NCBI GenBank assembly: GCA_020205615.1 | Contig: CM035165.1 | Location: 84,816,005-84,880,004, forward strand | Direction: 5' to 3' | Origin: Panax quinquefolius | Taxonomy: Eukaryota > Streptophyta > Magnoliopsida > Apiales > Araliaceae | Length of the DNA: 64,000 nt | Shown: in pieces, positions 10,339 through 21,067 of the stretch | Numbering within the stretch: position 1 is the stretch's first letter | Layout: every line of letters begins with the position of its first letter | Notes under the pieces: generated by a model | What the model was told of the DNA's origin: nothing | Seen by the model: the letters and a program-made list of their open reading frames with translations, nothing else | Database searches by the model: none | Translations under genes and position numbers: made by a program

Positions 10339-11795
10339 TATTAGTTCCCAGGGGCACAATAGTTATCTAGAAGGGGGGTTGAATAGATATTTTAAATTCT
10401 TTTCGAAATACTTGTTATTTTTTATAATGATTTAAAACACAGCGGAATTGAGATTTGTTTGTTTTCCCTTTAAGATATAACGAGTTAATAGGAGTAAAGA
10501 AGTTATAACAGTTATAGCAGTTTTGGCAAGAATATAAGAGACACATTGATTTTAAGTGGTTCAGCGCACTTAAAGCTCTTAGTCCACTCTTCTACTCCTC
10601 GAGTAGAAAATCCACTAAGGATATCTTTACAATATTTGAATCTCACAAATTCCTTCAAGACCAGCAGTCTTGGAACTTCTTAGTTCACTTTTAAATTCTT
10701 TAAATCCAGCAAACTTGGTACTTCTTAGTTCAGTTAGAACTCTTCAAGTCCTTCTGAATTGGAACTTCTTACTTCACTTGATAGTAGTTGAGTTCTTAAA
10801 TGGTGCTACTTAGTTGCCGTTAAGATTGTGTTCGAAAGAACTGAGTAGCTGAGCAATCTTTCTTTTTCAGATCGTAGAGTTGAGCGTTGAGTGTTCTTCA
10901 GCATTTTTGTTCAGTGCTTGCTTGATCTTGTCATCAGCTTATGTTTTGCATATATAAGGCCTTTGAAATGTATCCGTTGAAGACATCTGTTGAAGCATTA
11001 AATGCTTTTGACATTTCTGAGCTTTGATGGAGACTTTCTGCACAACTTCTGATTAGCAGTCTGACTCACTGACACAACAGAATGCTGTCTCACCTAACAC
11101 CTAAAAATTATTTTCTGCTGACCCATAGTACTTTCCTTAGCTTCTTCAACACGATTCTTTTTTATATAATAAGGATGACTGTTGTGTCATTGGGACTCCC
11201 GAGGACTTCAACGTTTATAATACATTCCACATTTGTTGTGATTTATTCTTAAATAAATGGGCAAGGCTCGATGCTTCTGATGCAGACAGATGATACTCTA
11301 CGATTCTGATCGTGGTGTCTTGCCACCTAGGTGCTTGATCCGATACTGATAGAAGAGAACACTACGATTTCTCTTAAGCACTGGAACACTACGATCTTAA
11401 CTTGCTTGACTTGCAGACTCTACGATTCCGAGAGCACTCTACGATTCTTGAGTTTGACTCGGCAGGCATTTGGACCACTCTACGATTTTAGGAGAGGCCC
11501 TTCAAAGCAGACTACGATTCTCGATGCTCTACGATTCTGCCTTGGCTTCTGCAAGCTTGATAGACTACGATTTTGTTGAAGCCTATCTATTACATCTCAA
11601 GATATAGATCAACCTAACAGCTTTGATCTCTTCATCTATACATTCATTTACAGAATGATAAACATTAAAAGCTCAGATCAACCTAACAAGTTTGATCTAT
11701 CACTAAGTCTTTGTACATGTATTCCTTGAAGGACTTTACATATAATCATGAATATTTACTTTCAACATCAAATTTAAATATGCAATCTCCCAACA
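10339..11795 (-). mobile_element. 5' LTR of minus-strand Sirevirus
   Basis: On the minus strand it starts TGTTGGGAGATTGC at 11795 and ends ...GGGAACTAATA at 10339, next to the primer site. It resembles the S-element LTRs at 29904 and 43412 at both ends: the GTAAAGTCCTT/GTACAAGGACT block and the CTATTCAACCCCC...CTATTGTGCC end. It is about half their length. Nine CTACGATT-type motifs lie in 11290-11580. Only this LTR of the copy is in the window. Confidence 0.82.
11290..11580. repeat. Cluster of CTACGAT motifs in copia LTR
   Basis: CTACGAT(T/C) occurs about nine times in about 290 bp, with irregular spacing. The same motif in reverse orientation (ATCGTAG) is scattered through the S-element LTRs at 30215-31400 and 43727-44935. 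Confidence 0.7.
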
Positions 11796-11859
11796 TGATA
11801 GGCTTCATACCGATCCGGTCTTTCGTCGTTAGAAGTTGCCTAGCAGTTCTCGTCTTTAC

Positions 11860-12215
11860 CAGCTTGCTCAGGAGGTTCCGTAGAGAGTATGGGATTACCG
11901 CGGGAGCAGTTCAACGCTTTCAGCGGCGAGATGCTCTAGATGGTGATTACCCTCCTAAAGGAGGCTTTTCGTCAGTCCCCGCATACTCAGGTATTCTGCA
12001 TGTTTATGTAATTTTTAATTAAGGTTATCTTGTTAATTCTCACATATATACGGACTAATAATTTTTATTTATAATTCTTTCAACATGGTGGCAATGGCGA
12101 GCGGACTGGCGATGACGAGTGGACTAGTGATGGCGACTAGGAGGACGACCGAGATTTTCATACACCAGAGTATCGTCGTCCACCTCTGCCCGATGATGAT
12201 ATTTTTACTAGTTTA
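11860..12215 (+). pseudogene. Probable C-terminal exons of CACTA-borne protein
   Basis: An uneven reading (MGLPREQFNAFSGEM, then a stop, then LLKEAFRQSPHTQ) ends at a GT near 11992. After about 90 bp the frame resumes as GGNGERTGDDEWTSDGD and DFHTPEYRRPPLPDDDIF. The acidic, proline-rich tail fits the C-terminus of a plant CACTA transposase-type protein. That assignment is inferred from position and composition, not from a recognised catalytic motif. Confidence 0.4.
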
Positions 12216-12589
12216 TTGTTCATTAGTATTCATGTTATTCATTTGTAGAACATTTATATATATTGTAGTCTAGTTGCGTCTATATAAGTAGATTACATTG
12301 TATTCATGTTATTCATTAAATTGTAGAACATTTGTACATATTGTTGTTGATGTGACGATAGAACATTAACTTATATTTGTAATTGTTAGCTTGTGATGTT
12401 GATGATGGTCAGTTAGTAGATTACGTTGTTGTTGAGAAGTGATGCAGGTTTTTAGCGCTACGTTAAATATTTGAATGTGAACTATATTATTGTATGTCTG
12501 TATTGGGATAAAACAGGTTATAGGTACATAAATGGGTTTAAATACCCGGAAATTATAATTTTAAAATAATTATTAAAAAAAGGGTTATT

Positions 12590-13080
12590 TTCAACGGAAT
12601 AAGGTTTTTCCGACGGATATTCCGCCGAATTTAATTCTCAGATAAAATCAAAAAATATTTATTACATTTATTTTTTCGTCCGAACTACCCTATTTTCGAG
12701 GGAAGTTTCCGTCGAACTTGGATTTTAATATTGTTTTATTTAATTTAATTTAATTTTTTATCGAAGATAAGTTATGTCCGAGAGAATTTTCCGTCGAAGA
12801 TACGGTATTTTCGAGGGAAGTGTCCGTCGAACATAAGTGGTTTTTATCCTCGACGTAATTATGTCCTCGTATTTACTCTGTCGAGTTTATATTCTATCCA
12901 ACGAAATTCCGTCGGTGATAAGTCAGTCGAAAATTACAAAAGGTCGACGAATTTTGCGACGGAACTTATCTCTAACGCGTGTATATACGACCGAATATCC
13001 GACAGATACTTCTGTCATAAATAAGCTAGGTCTGACGGAATAGACTTATTTTCGAGGGAATATTTCGTCGAAAATAAGGC
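12590..13080. repeat. CACTA subterminal repeats
   Basis: Short motifs around CCGTCGAA, GACGGAA and TTCGAGGGAA recur at least eight times in direct and inverted orientation, most densely near the terminus. Confidence 0.7.
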
Positions 13081-13094
13081 TTTTTCTTGTAGTG

Positions 13095-13289
13095 TGAGTA
13101 GCAACTCATGAACAAGTATGAGTCGAGTCCGGCCAGTTGCATGTATCCCAAATGGAGTCTCTGATAGTACGGTACACTTTAAAGAATTTTGTTTGATATT
13201 TCGAGATCCATTTTGATATTTGTTGTAGAGCCGTTCCTGAGCACGTGCAGGAGGGTCGACAGCCCTGACCCCCGATCAGAGGGGTCCTG

Positions 13290-13290
<1 letters not shown>
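13095..13290. other. Spacer without recognised feature
   Basis: Mixed-composition sequence between the CACTA end and a microsatellite. I see no coding potential and no known terminus. Confidence 0.5.

Positions 13291-13332
<42 letters not shown>
13291..13332. repeat. (TA)n(CA)n microsatellite
   Basis: About seven TA units run directly into about fifteen CA units. Confidence 0.95.
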
Positions 13333-13334
<2 letters not shown>

Positions 13335-13391
13335 ATCAGGTCCGAACTCCCAGATTTTGTTAAAATTCGGATTTATTTATTTTTTGCTTTT

Positions 13392-13534
13392 TTTTAAAAC
13401 AACTAAAAAAAAGTTTAATATTTTATCTGTACAGACCTGTTTTATTATATGTATCCAAATCACACCCAAAACACTGTATTATGGAAAAATTTCAATTCCA
13501 TAAAATATTAACCTTATTTTTAGTTGTTTTAAAA
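13392..13534. mobile_element. Small inverted repeat, possible MITE
   Basis: The left arm 13392-13426 (with AAAACAACTAAAAA and TTTAATATTTTAT) is mirrored by 13500-13534 with few differences around a loop of about 70 bp. Weaker inverted similarity extends outward (GGTCCGAACTCC against GGAACCGGACTC) to the two flanking microsatellites. No clear target duplication is visible, so the class is open. Confidence 0.5.
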
Positions 13535-13571
13535 AAAATCGGATTTTAGTACTGTTCGGATTGGAACCGGA

Positions 13572-13626
<55 letters not shown>
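13572..13626. repeat. (CT)n(TA)n microsatellite
   Basis: About nine CT units are followed by about nineteen TA units. Confidence 0.95.
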
Positions 13627-13628
<2 letters not shown>

Positions 13629-13871
13629 CAGGGGCGGATCTAAATTTTTTTTCCAGCAGGGGTAGATTTAAACTATATTTTTTCAAGTCTGTGAGCTATC
13701 GTCCCTCTCTAACTTTCTGTAAGCTGTAAGCATACTTTAAAGAATTAAATTATAATGAATTTTTTTTTGCTTATGATGCCCTCTATCTCCATCCTCCCCT
13801 GTATAAAGGATTTTGAACATTTGATTGAAGATTTTGGCTCTAAGAATACTACAAGTATTTTTAAATAAATG

Positions 13872-13962
13872 TATTCTCATATATTTTGTTGTTGTCGAAC
13901 TTCACAAATATTTTGTTGTAGTCGAAATTCTCATATATTTTGTTGTAGTCGAATTATTATTT
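13872..13962 (+). repeat. Three short tandem units around TATTTTGTTGT(T/A)GTCGAA
   Basis: A unit of about 30 bp occurs three times in a row with small differences. Confidence 0.75.
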
Positions 13963-14217
13963 TTTAAGCTCAAGAAATATACCTTTTTGAATACAACTTA
14001 TACTTTTTTTTATTTATTTTTCTTTTATTTTTGGGTGAAGATAATTTTCAAAAAGGGTCTCATTTTCATTTGTTACCCTGGACCACCAAAATCTCATAAA
14101 CAACTCTGATTTGTTGAGTCTTGTAACTCCAAGCATTTTGAAAGTTATGACCAAAATAAGATCAGAGCGTAAAAACGTGTAATTGAATGTCGATTTGAAA
14201 TGAAAAGATGTCGATAT
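13963..14217. other. AT-rich spacer, no gene seen
   Basis: Low-complexity T-rich sequence followed by mixed sequence. The short open frames here lack any coding pattern. Confidence 0.5.
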
Positions 14218-14246
14218 GGGGCCGGGGCCGGGGCCGGGGCCGGGGC
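14218..14246 (+). repeat. GGGGCC hexanucleotide array (possible G-quadruplex)
   Basis: Five GGGG runs are separated by CC, a perfect hexamer repeat in otherwise AT-rich DNA. Four or more G-runs this close can form a G-quadruplex on the plus strand. Confidence 0.9.
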
Positions 14247-14405
14247 ATAAAATGGGGTGTCTACAACATAACTCAGCTCTTGTAATCTTTGAGGTATTCA
14301 TAAACTCTCACAAACTAGTCAAGCTCATTTTGAAGTTGAGTTGCTCATTTACTCTCATAGAATAAGTTGTCTCCTAGTCATGAATTAAAGGAGCACTTTA
14401 GGTAC

Positions 14406-15077
14406 TGTTAACGCCAAGATATTTCTCCACGTCCCAATCACCAAGACGCGTCCGATATCCTGCACAGTTCAACAAGTCAACACCAAAAGCTTGACGGCCT
14501 AACCGTCGGGGGATAGCTCCGGCGTGAGAGTCAGTATCGGCGATCACAAGGTCAACAATGGAGAGAAAAATAATGTCTAATGTCTGAGAGAGAATAATAA
14601 TATGAATGTGTGTAATGTTTTGTTACCTACCTCTATTGTGATCTTAGCCCCATCGCACTCAATCCGGCCATCAGTGCCACCCATCACTCTCTCGACACCT
14701 TTTCCCCACTCCGGTCACTTGGTAGAAAGTATGTAGCCTACTTCCTCACCTGCTACCACTCTTTTGCCACCATGGGTCATCGAGTCCCATCCTCATTAAT
14801 GCCATGCGAGAAGGTGGCGAACATAGTAGTCGACTATCATTTGGCATAATGATTACTGGTCGAAGTTGAGTTAAGTGGCAATTTGTATAATGGGCGATTC
14901 AATGACTAAGCCCGAATAACGAAAATGACCCAAAACAATGGGATCAACCGAGAAAGGACCCAACGAAATAATCAAGTAATTGGGCCCAAATCATTCGGAT
15001 CAATTAGGACAAAAGTAACATGATCGAGGAGGAGCCCATTAAGTCGGCCCGATAAGGAAAAGGATTATGGCCTGACA
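14406..15077 (-). mobile_element. 3' LTR of minus-strand Tat-type gypsy element
   Basis: Bounded on the plus strand by TGTTAACGCCAAG and ...GGCCTGACA. It is highly similar to 24926-25598 over its full length (672 and 673 bp). The flanks show an almost exact 5-bp target duplication, GGTAC at 14401-14405 and AGTAC at 25599-25603. Short LTRs with a long interior are usual for Tat-lineage elements. Confidence 0.9.
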
Positions 15078-15095
15078 TTGCCCCCTAGTCTTTTA
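15078..15095 (-). other. Polypurine tract of Tat element
   Basis: On the minus strand GACTAGGGGGCAA lies directly before the 3' LTR start TGTCAGGCC. This is the expected place and composition. Confidence 0.8.
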
Positions 15096-15478
15096 TTAAG
15101 CAGGATGTTTAATGAAAGACTATAAACAATATAGGCCCGTGATATAACGAATTATGATAAGTCACAAGAGGTCCAAAGTGAAACTCACCAAAGCCCAACA
15201 AAATCGGTCAAATTGATATCGAAATAGAAATGGGAAGCCCGATGAGCCTTGAAGCCCACTCGGTGAAGATATTTAGACCCAAAAGCAGATGAAACCTCTT
15301 CCCATTCATCATCATTGTAGTGAATTAAATGTGCGCCCTCGATTCTGAGTGTGGCAAATCGATTATAAAAGGTAAACTTTACCAATTCTAACGGTTTTAC
15401 CTGCTAATTTGAAATTTGAACCTTTGAGCTTTCTTCTCCTCTGCAAAACTTCTTTCTCTGTTTCACGAAATCTCAACA

Positions 15479-17945
15479 ATGGTGACTGTGAACTCTAGCC
15501 AAAACTCTCCCCTTCGCGTAACTCCTGTTAGTACCGTTTCTCCCAACCCAAACCCTAACCAAGAGGGTTCGAGTTCCAACCCCAATCTTCAACAACCGTG
15601 GGAAATCCACCTCGATCCCCTGCATCGACTTTTGACTTTTTCAAGGATGAGAGCAGGTTCCTCATGCCAACATCCCTCTTAGTCACGGAATCGAGATCGT
15701 ATCCTTGGGACTCGTTATCAGATTCACGACATGTATGCCATAAGGGCTCCCTGCTCACGAAGAAGCGCATGTACCCAATGACAGACGGTTGGGTCGCCAT
15801 GCGCAGTCACCTTTTACGGAAAGGGGGTCGCTTTACCTCTCCATGCTTTTATCGTTACCCTCCACAGGGTTCATAGGAGTGGGCTTTGCTCGATTAGTGC
15901 CTAATTCCTACATCCGTATCACGGCATTCATTGCATTACATCACGAATTAGGGATTTCTCCCTCTGTTGACATCTTCTTCACCCCCTCTTCTCTGCTAGG
16001 AAGGTCTAGAAACGAGGCTTTAAAATCTTGAGTAAGCAATCCCGAGGCCAACACGATTCGAGAAGAGACCCTTGATGGATACCCCTTCCAAAGAACGTGA
16101 GGGTTGTTACACGAAGTGGGTTTTTCATCGCGGGACGAGATCTCTTCTCTTCCAGTTGGACTACCTACCTCGATCGGGTCTCTGTGACTTTGGAGACATC
16201 TCAGAAGGCGTGTGAGGGAGATGGCAGACTTTTGAAGAAGATTCCTCAAAAAAATGGAGTTTTACACTTCTGACCAAACAAGCCTGGCTATATGACCACA
16301 AATGTAAGTTTCGAACAACTTTGTAACATAATTTTTGGGATATATAAATGATATAGGTTCTGATATATGGTTTTTGCAGTGTCTCTAATCAAACCAACTT
16401 CTTCGGAAGTGAAAGACCTGGAAGATTTTTTAGCAGGGAAGAATTCGGATGTGGCGAAGAGCATCCGTGAAGAATCTTCGGTGATCCCCGATCTTAGATC
16501 CACCAACTATCTCCTTCAAAATGATGAACCCCAAACCGATGAGCCCAACATACCCAGAAGAGTCCCTCGGACCCCGTAGAAGAAAAGATCCATGAAAAAT
16601 CCAAATCCACCCAGCAGGAAACAAACCCCGAAAGTGACACGGAAACACTTCCGAAGCAACCCCACAAACAACCCCATCAATGACCCCGATCACGCACCTT
16701 ACGAACCTACCCGGTGAGGAGGAGTCGCTTTCGACATTCCTTTGCACGATCGGGCCAAGGTTCTTCGTGTAAAGAAAATAAGGGCGAAGATAACCCCCCA
16801 TTGTAGAAGAGCTCAAGGTTCCCTCGTCTTGGTGTCATTCCTCAAATAATCCCCACAGAAATCCGTGCACGATGATGAGCCGCCGGATCATCCCCCTCCC
16901 TCCCGAAAAAAAAAACATCCATCGAGAATGGCCACCCGGTTCATCATACGCACCCATGACCCCGAACCCACTCTGCTCGATCTCCTTCTCACGAAACCAT
17001 ACATGTGGACTCTTTGCGATTCACAATCAACCCCGCCTTCTCCTCCAAGACAAACGACTCACCGAATTTCGGGGCCGGCATGGCTTCTCCGACCATGTGG
17101 CCTCGATTCAATGCCCATTTTCCCTTTCATTTATTCAGCGCCGCCGTTCGTGAAAGCCGATGATCATCGGTTGAGAGCGATTCGAATGGGGATTTACTCG
17201 TGAAGGCATGAGCTACTTAGCGAAGGTAAGCGGTTTTATCCTTTATTTCCAAATTTATCTTCATACTTATACATCTAAAAGCCGATCAAATAATATTGGA
17301 CATGCGTGGCGAATCTTTGTGTTGGGCGTCTGCGTCAAGGGTCTCTCGGTGAATCGGAGGAAGGGCTACGAGGAAGGAGAATGCCCTACGAAGTTTGCCT
17401 TGTCTAGGGAAAAGACTTCAGCGTGAATGCCTTCTTTATACAAATGAAGGTCTTCAAAAAAAGAGTTAGCCCAAGCGAGGAAGATGTGAAGGCCTCGATG
17501 AAGAACTAAAAGTCGACCGAAAAGCACGGCGACGAGGAGATCGTCAAAATGAATGTTGACTTGGTTCGGAGGAGGCGAGATAAGGATGGAGAAGATCGAG
17601 GAATTAAAGGCGATGCTAAGCTCGACCAAGACCATCCAAAAATTAGATTTGGCGAGAGACTCATCATCTGAATAAATGGCAAAAGCTCGAAGAAGAAATC
17701 AAGAACTTCGAGGCTCTTGGGACCTTGGGCCTCCTCTAGCAAATGACCTTCATAAACAAATATGTGAAGAGTATCGGAACTCGGATGAGATCAATGGGGA
17801 GATAATGAAGATATATTACGAGGAGATTCTGAGCTCTGCTTAGGAGTCGTGGCAAGGAGAAGGCGATTCGCAATGAGCGGATCCATCCTTTTCGACTCTT
17901 TGGATGATGAAGGTGGGCGCTGAAGGTGATGCTTTTCTTATTCCT
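15479..17945 (+). pseudogene. Antisense extra ORF of the Tat element (decayed)
   Basis: Runs opposite to gag-pol, between pol and the 3' LTR. ATG at 15479 follows a pyrimidine-rich leader and opens MVTVNSSQNSPLRV with a Pro/Asn/Ser-rich N-terminus. After frameshifts, 15789-16031 reads GVGFARLVPNSYIRITAFIAL and HHELGISPSVDIFFTP. That pattern is seen in plant transposon/retrotransposon-associated proteins of unknown function. An intron with GTAAGT and TTTTTGCAG ends lies at 16304-16379, and a second donor (GTAAGC) at 17226. The C-terminal part (about 17560-17945) is rich in Lys, Glu and Ser and looks helical. Antisense extra ORFs are known in Tat-lineage elements. The function is not established. 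Confidence 0.65.
16304..16379 (+). other. Predicted intron in the antisense ORF
   Basis: A GTAAGT donor and a T-rich TTTTTGCAG acceptor enclose 76 bp of AT-rich DNA. Coding-like frames lie on both sides. Confidence 0.55.
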
Positions 17946-17959
17946 TGATCTCATTAGAG

Positions 17960-18350
17960 AATTTTTATGAAGATTTACATTATTTTCTTTATTTAATTTA
18001 TAGGATTTGTAAAAATTATCTAATATTGTAATTAGATTGAATATCGATGAAAGGTGGTTTCATCCTTATAACCCGGTGCATTTACCTTTACGCGATACTC
18101 GATATTAATTTAACTAAAAGATGCACAAACTCTTTCATGGGTGAACTCGAGGCATTAATTAACAACTAAGCATAATATATAACGAGATAAGATGAAGTTA
18201 GGGAATGAGGCATTTAGAACTCAACACTTAGAAAAAATTTAGGTAATAAAGTAAAGGGATACTTATTAATTCTTAGAAGTGTGAGATAGATACGCTTCAT
18301 TAGGAATTTTTTACCCCGAAAGGCCTAACAAATCCAAAAGATGACATTTG
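17960..18350. other. Untranslated AT-rich part of Tat element
   Basis: Lies between the end of the antisense ORF and the tandem array. No coding pattern is seen on either strand. Confidence 0.5.
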
Positions 18351-18480
18351 CCTACCACGAAGGGCACGACAAAGTCTAAAGATGACACTTGCCTACCCGA
18401 AGAACTGACAAGTCTAAAGGACAACACTTGCCTACCACGAAGGGCTGACAAGGTCGAAGATGACACTTGCCTACCCGAAG
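18351..18480 (-). repeat. Short tandem array (about 40 bp, four units) in Tat element
   Basis: CCTACC(A)CGAAG recurs at 18351, 18391, 18430 and 18470. Units alternate between an AGGGC and an AGAAC variant, giving a higher-order pair of about 80 bp. Confidence 0.85.
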
Positions 18481-18968
18481 AACTGACAAGGTCTAAGGAC
18501 CACACCGAAAAGGCTACCATCGAATGGTGGTGAGTCCACTCGAACCTCCTAACACCAATGACGTTTGCCTACCACGAAGGGCTGACAAACTCATAAGGAC
18601 CACACCTGAAAAGGCTACCATCGAATGGTCGGTGAGTCCACACGAACCTCCCAACACCAATGGCGTTTGCCTACCACGAAGGGCACGACAAACTCATAAG
18701 GACCACCTACAGAAAAAGGCTACCATCGAATGGTGGTGAGTCCACACGAACCTCCCAACACCGATGGCGTTTGCCTACCACGAAGGGCACGACAAACTCA
18801 TAAGGACCACCTACTAGAAAAGGATACCATCGAATGGTGGTGAGTCCACCGAACCTCCCAACACCAATGGCGTTTGCCTACCACGAAGGGCTGACAAACT
18901 CATAGGACCCACTGAAAAGGCTACCATCGAATGGTCGGTGAGTCCACGAACCTCCTAACACCGATGGC
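18481..18968 (-). repeat. Long tandem array (about 103 bp, four to five units) in Tat element
   Basis: Units start with CCTACCACGAAGGGC at 18568, 18670, 18774 and 18877. Each goes on through GACAAACTCATA, AGGACCAC, GGCTACCATCGAATGGT, GAGTCCAC and CGAACCTCC to GGCGTTTG. The head of the unit equals part of the 40-bp array, so the long unit grew from the short one. It lies between pol and the antisense ORF. Confidence 0.9.
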
Positions 18969-19039
18969 GATCAATAACGAAGACAAGATTTGTTCGAGAA
19001 AAAGGAACTTTATTGATGATGACATAAATATTTCTGAGA

Positions 19040-20230
19040 CTTCGATGTCTTGACATCATTTTTCTTGAAAGTACTTCTAAGCTTTGCTTGACGTGCAAGT
19101 ATTCTTAATTCTTGACCCATCTAATGCCTTCAACCGATAAGTCCCGGCTTGACACTTGATGATTTCATACGGTCCTTCCCGGTTTGGCATCGGCTTTCCC
19201 AGTTACGAGGTGTAGATGCTTGGCTTCTCGAGGACAAAATCTCTACTTGAACCTTGAAACTTTACCCCCTTGTTATAATGCTTGGCCACTCTTGACGATA
19301 AGTACTTGATTTGATTAAAATTTGTTTTCTCTTACTTCCTCAAGCAAATCAAGATTGGCCTTAAGCCCTTCCTCATTGTAGATCTCTGAAATGGTGACTC
19401 GAAGACTTGGAGATCAATTTCAAGCTGGGACTAAGGCATCGATTACCATAGGCCAATCTAAAAGGTGAATCCCGTTGTAGTCCTCGGAGTAGTTCGATAA
19501 GCCCATAACACGCTAAGTAGCTCCTACGGCCATCGCCGCCAGCCCGTCAATCTGCGCTTGATCCCATTCGGTGACGTTACATTGGTCACTTCAACTTGTC
19601 CATTTGATTGTGGATGAGCCCTTTGAAGTCTTTTCATCTTTGAATCCCAGTTCTTTCAAAAATGCTTCAAATTTCGATCCCTGGTTGGCGTCCATTATCG
19701 ATATTACCACCTTAGGAATCCCGAAGCGAAATACTCTTGATTCTTTCAAAAATTTCAAGCATTCTGTTACATTATTAACCTAAGTGGCTTTGCTTCTACC
19801 CACTTGGTCGTATAGTCGATGGCAACTATAACAAAAGCCCGACTTGACCTTTTGCCTTGGTAATGGACCCGATATATCAACCCCCAGACAATGAAGGGTA
19901 TAGGAGATAAGATCGAGTATAGCTCTTACGGTGGTGATGTGAGATCGAATTTATTGAGTTGACACTTCTCGCACTTCTTGGCGTATTCGATCGCTTCTTT
20001 GAAGATGGTAGGCGATAGTACCCTTGTCGAAGTACTTTATAGGCTAATGACTTAGCGCCGTATAGTCGCCACAGATGCCTTCATGTACTTTCCGGAGAGC
20101 ATATTGACGGATGGGTCGGGCATTTGGTAGTGGAGATGAAAGCCCTTGAACAGATCCCCATCAATCGAACAAAATTAGCACTCTTATACTTGATTTTCTT
20201 GGCGAGCATCCGTCCAGAAGGTAAGGGCGC
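19040..20230 (-). pseudogene. Tat-type integrase (frameshifted)
   Basis: The minus strand reads FKEAIEYAKKCEKCQLNKF (end of the HHCC zinc domain). FVIVAIDYTTKWVEAKPLR follows with the first catalytic Asp, then FGIPKVVISIMDANQGSKFE with the second, and SNGQVEVTN with the third acidic residue. The second Asp motif is normally SDNG, so it is altered here. YRTTPRTTTGFTF follows. Frames change several times and stops are common. The enzyme would have joined element cDNA to the chromosome. Confidence 0.8.
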
Positions 20231-20473
20231 CATCTGCCGGATACTCTATATATGGAGTCGACGGTGGTTGGTTTGGTCGATGCACATCACCGATTTATGA
20301 TGGACACTAGGATCTTTGCCAAAATTTCTAAATAAATGACCCATGAAGGCGTTAACATCCGTAGTGGCTAATTTGGAGAGTGCATCGACAATTGAATTGT
20401 TATTACGCTCGACCCCTGAACTTCGTAGGATTGGAAATGTTGAAGTTGTTCCTTGATTACATTAGATATTTGA

Positions 20474-20800
20474 TCATTTTTGGGCCTCGAGCCGTATTCC
20501 CCAGAAAGTTGTAACGACTAGCGAGAATCTTTGAAGATGATTATTCTTTGCACTTGAAGACTCTTTGCGGTCGTAACCCTTCAAATACCGCCTCGTACTC
20601 AACCGTTGTTTGTCGCTTTGAACTGAAATCGATGGCTCTTGCACCTTGAATCCCTCCGGACTCGTTAGAATAATCCTGCTCAGCGGCGTCAAGTGGTAGA
20701 AGACCCATCTGCATCTGGCGTCCACGAACTACGCCCTTTGAAAAGCGCAAGCTGCTCTGTCCAGATCCTTGACACGCAACAACTTCATCGACTTGAAAAT
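20474..20800 (-). pseudogene. Tat-type RNase H (frameshifted)
   Basis: Two overlapping minus-strand frames together give the RNase H order: DG at the start, ILTSPEG, FQFKATNN, then YEAVFEGLRPQRVFKCKE. This order is characteristic of the Tat clade. It removes the RNA strand after reverse transcription. Each frame is broken, so no active enzyme remains. Confidence 0.75.
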
Positions 20801-21067
20801 GAGCATTCGACTACAAAATCAGCGAGGCTTGCCCTTTGATGGCGGTTCGGGGATGATATTCAATGAAAAATTGGGACAACTCCATCGTCCGTGCGGCTAA
20901 TCTCCACGATACCTCGGGTTTGCCCATAATCTTCTTCAAAAGGTGATCTGTATATCTATTACCAATCTACCACGGAAGTATTGCCTAAGCTTTCGACTAG
21001 CGAGTTATTAAAGCAAAAGCAAACTTTTCAATGTTGGTACCTTGTTTGACATCCCGAAGGACATGGC

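Larger units (their letters stand above)
11796..13094 (+). mobile_element. 3' part of a CACTA (En/Spm-type) transposon
   Basis: The right end reads CTTTTTCTTGTAGTG at 13080-13094, the complement of the CACTACAAGAAAAA terminus of plant CACTA elements. The last 500 bp carry many short subterminal motifs in both orientations, built on TTCCGTCGAA, GACGGAA and TTCGAGGGAA (about 12600-13070), which are typical transposase-binding repeats. The left half is missing where the Sirevirus LTR begins. A 3-bp target duplication cannot be tested. Confidence 0.85.

Noticed and set aside
13106..13327. ORF starting with alternating Cys-Val
   Set aside because: It is the CA microsatellite read as protein.
13627..13660. 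GGCAGGGGCGGATCTA as a possible transposon terminus
   Set aside because: I could not find a matching inverted end or a target duplication nearby, so a class call is not supported.
15550..15560. AAACCCTAACC, like the plant telomere repeat
   Set aside because: Only one unit, inside the antisense ORF; no array.
18351..18968. Regular repeats resembling a CRISPR array
   Set aside because: There are no unique spacers of constant length, the units are contiguous tandem repeats, and the context is a plant retrotransposon.
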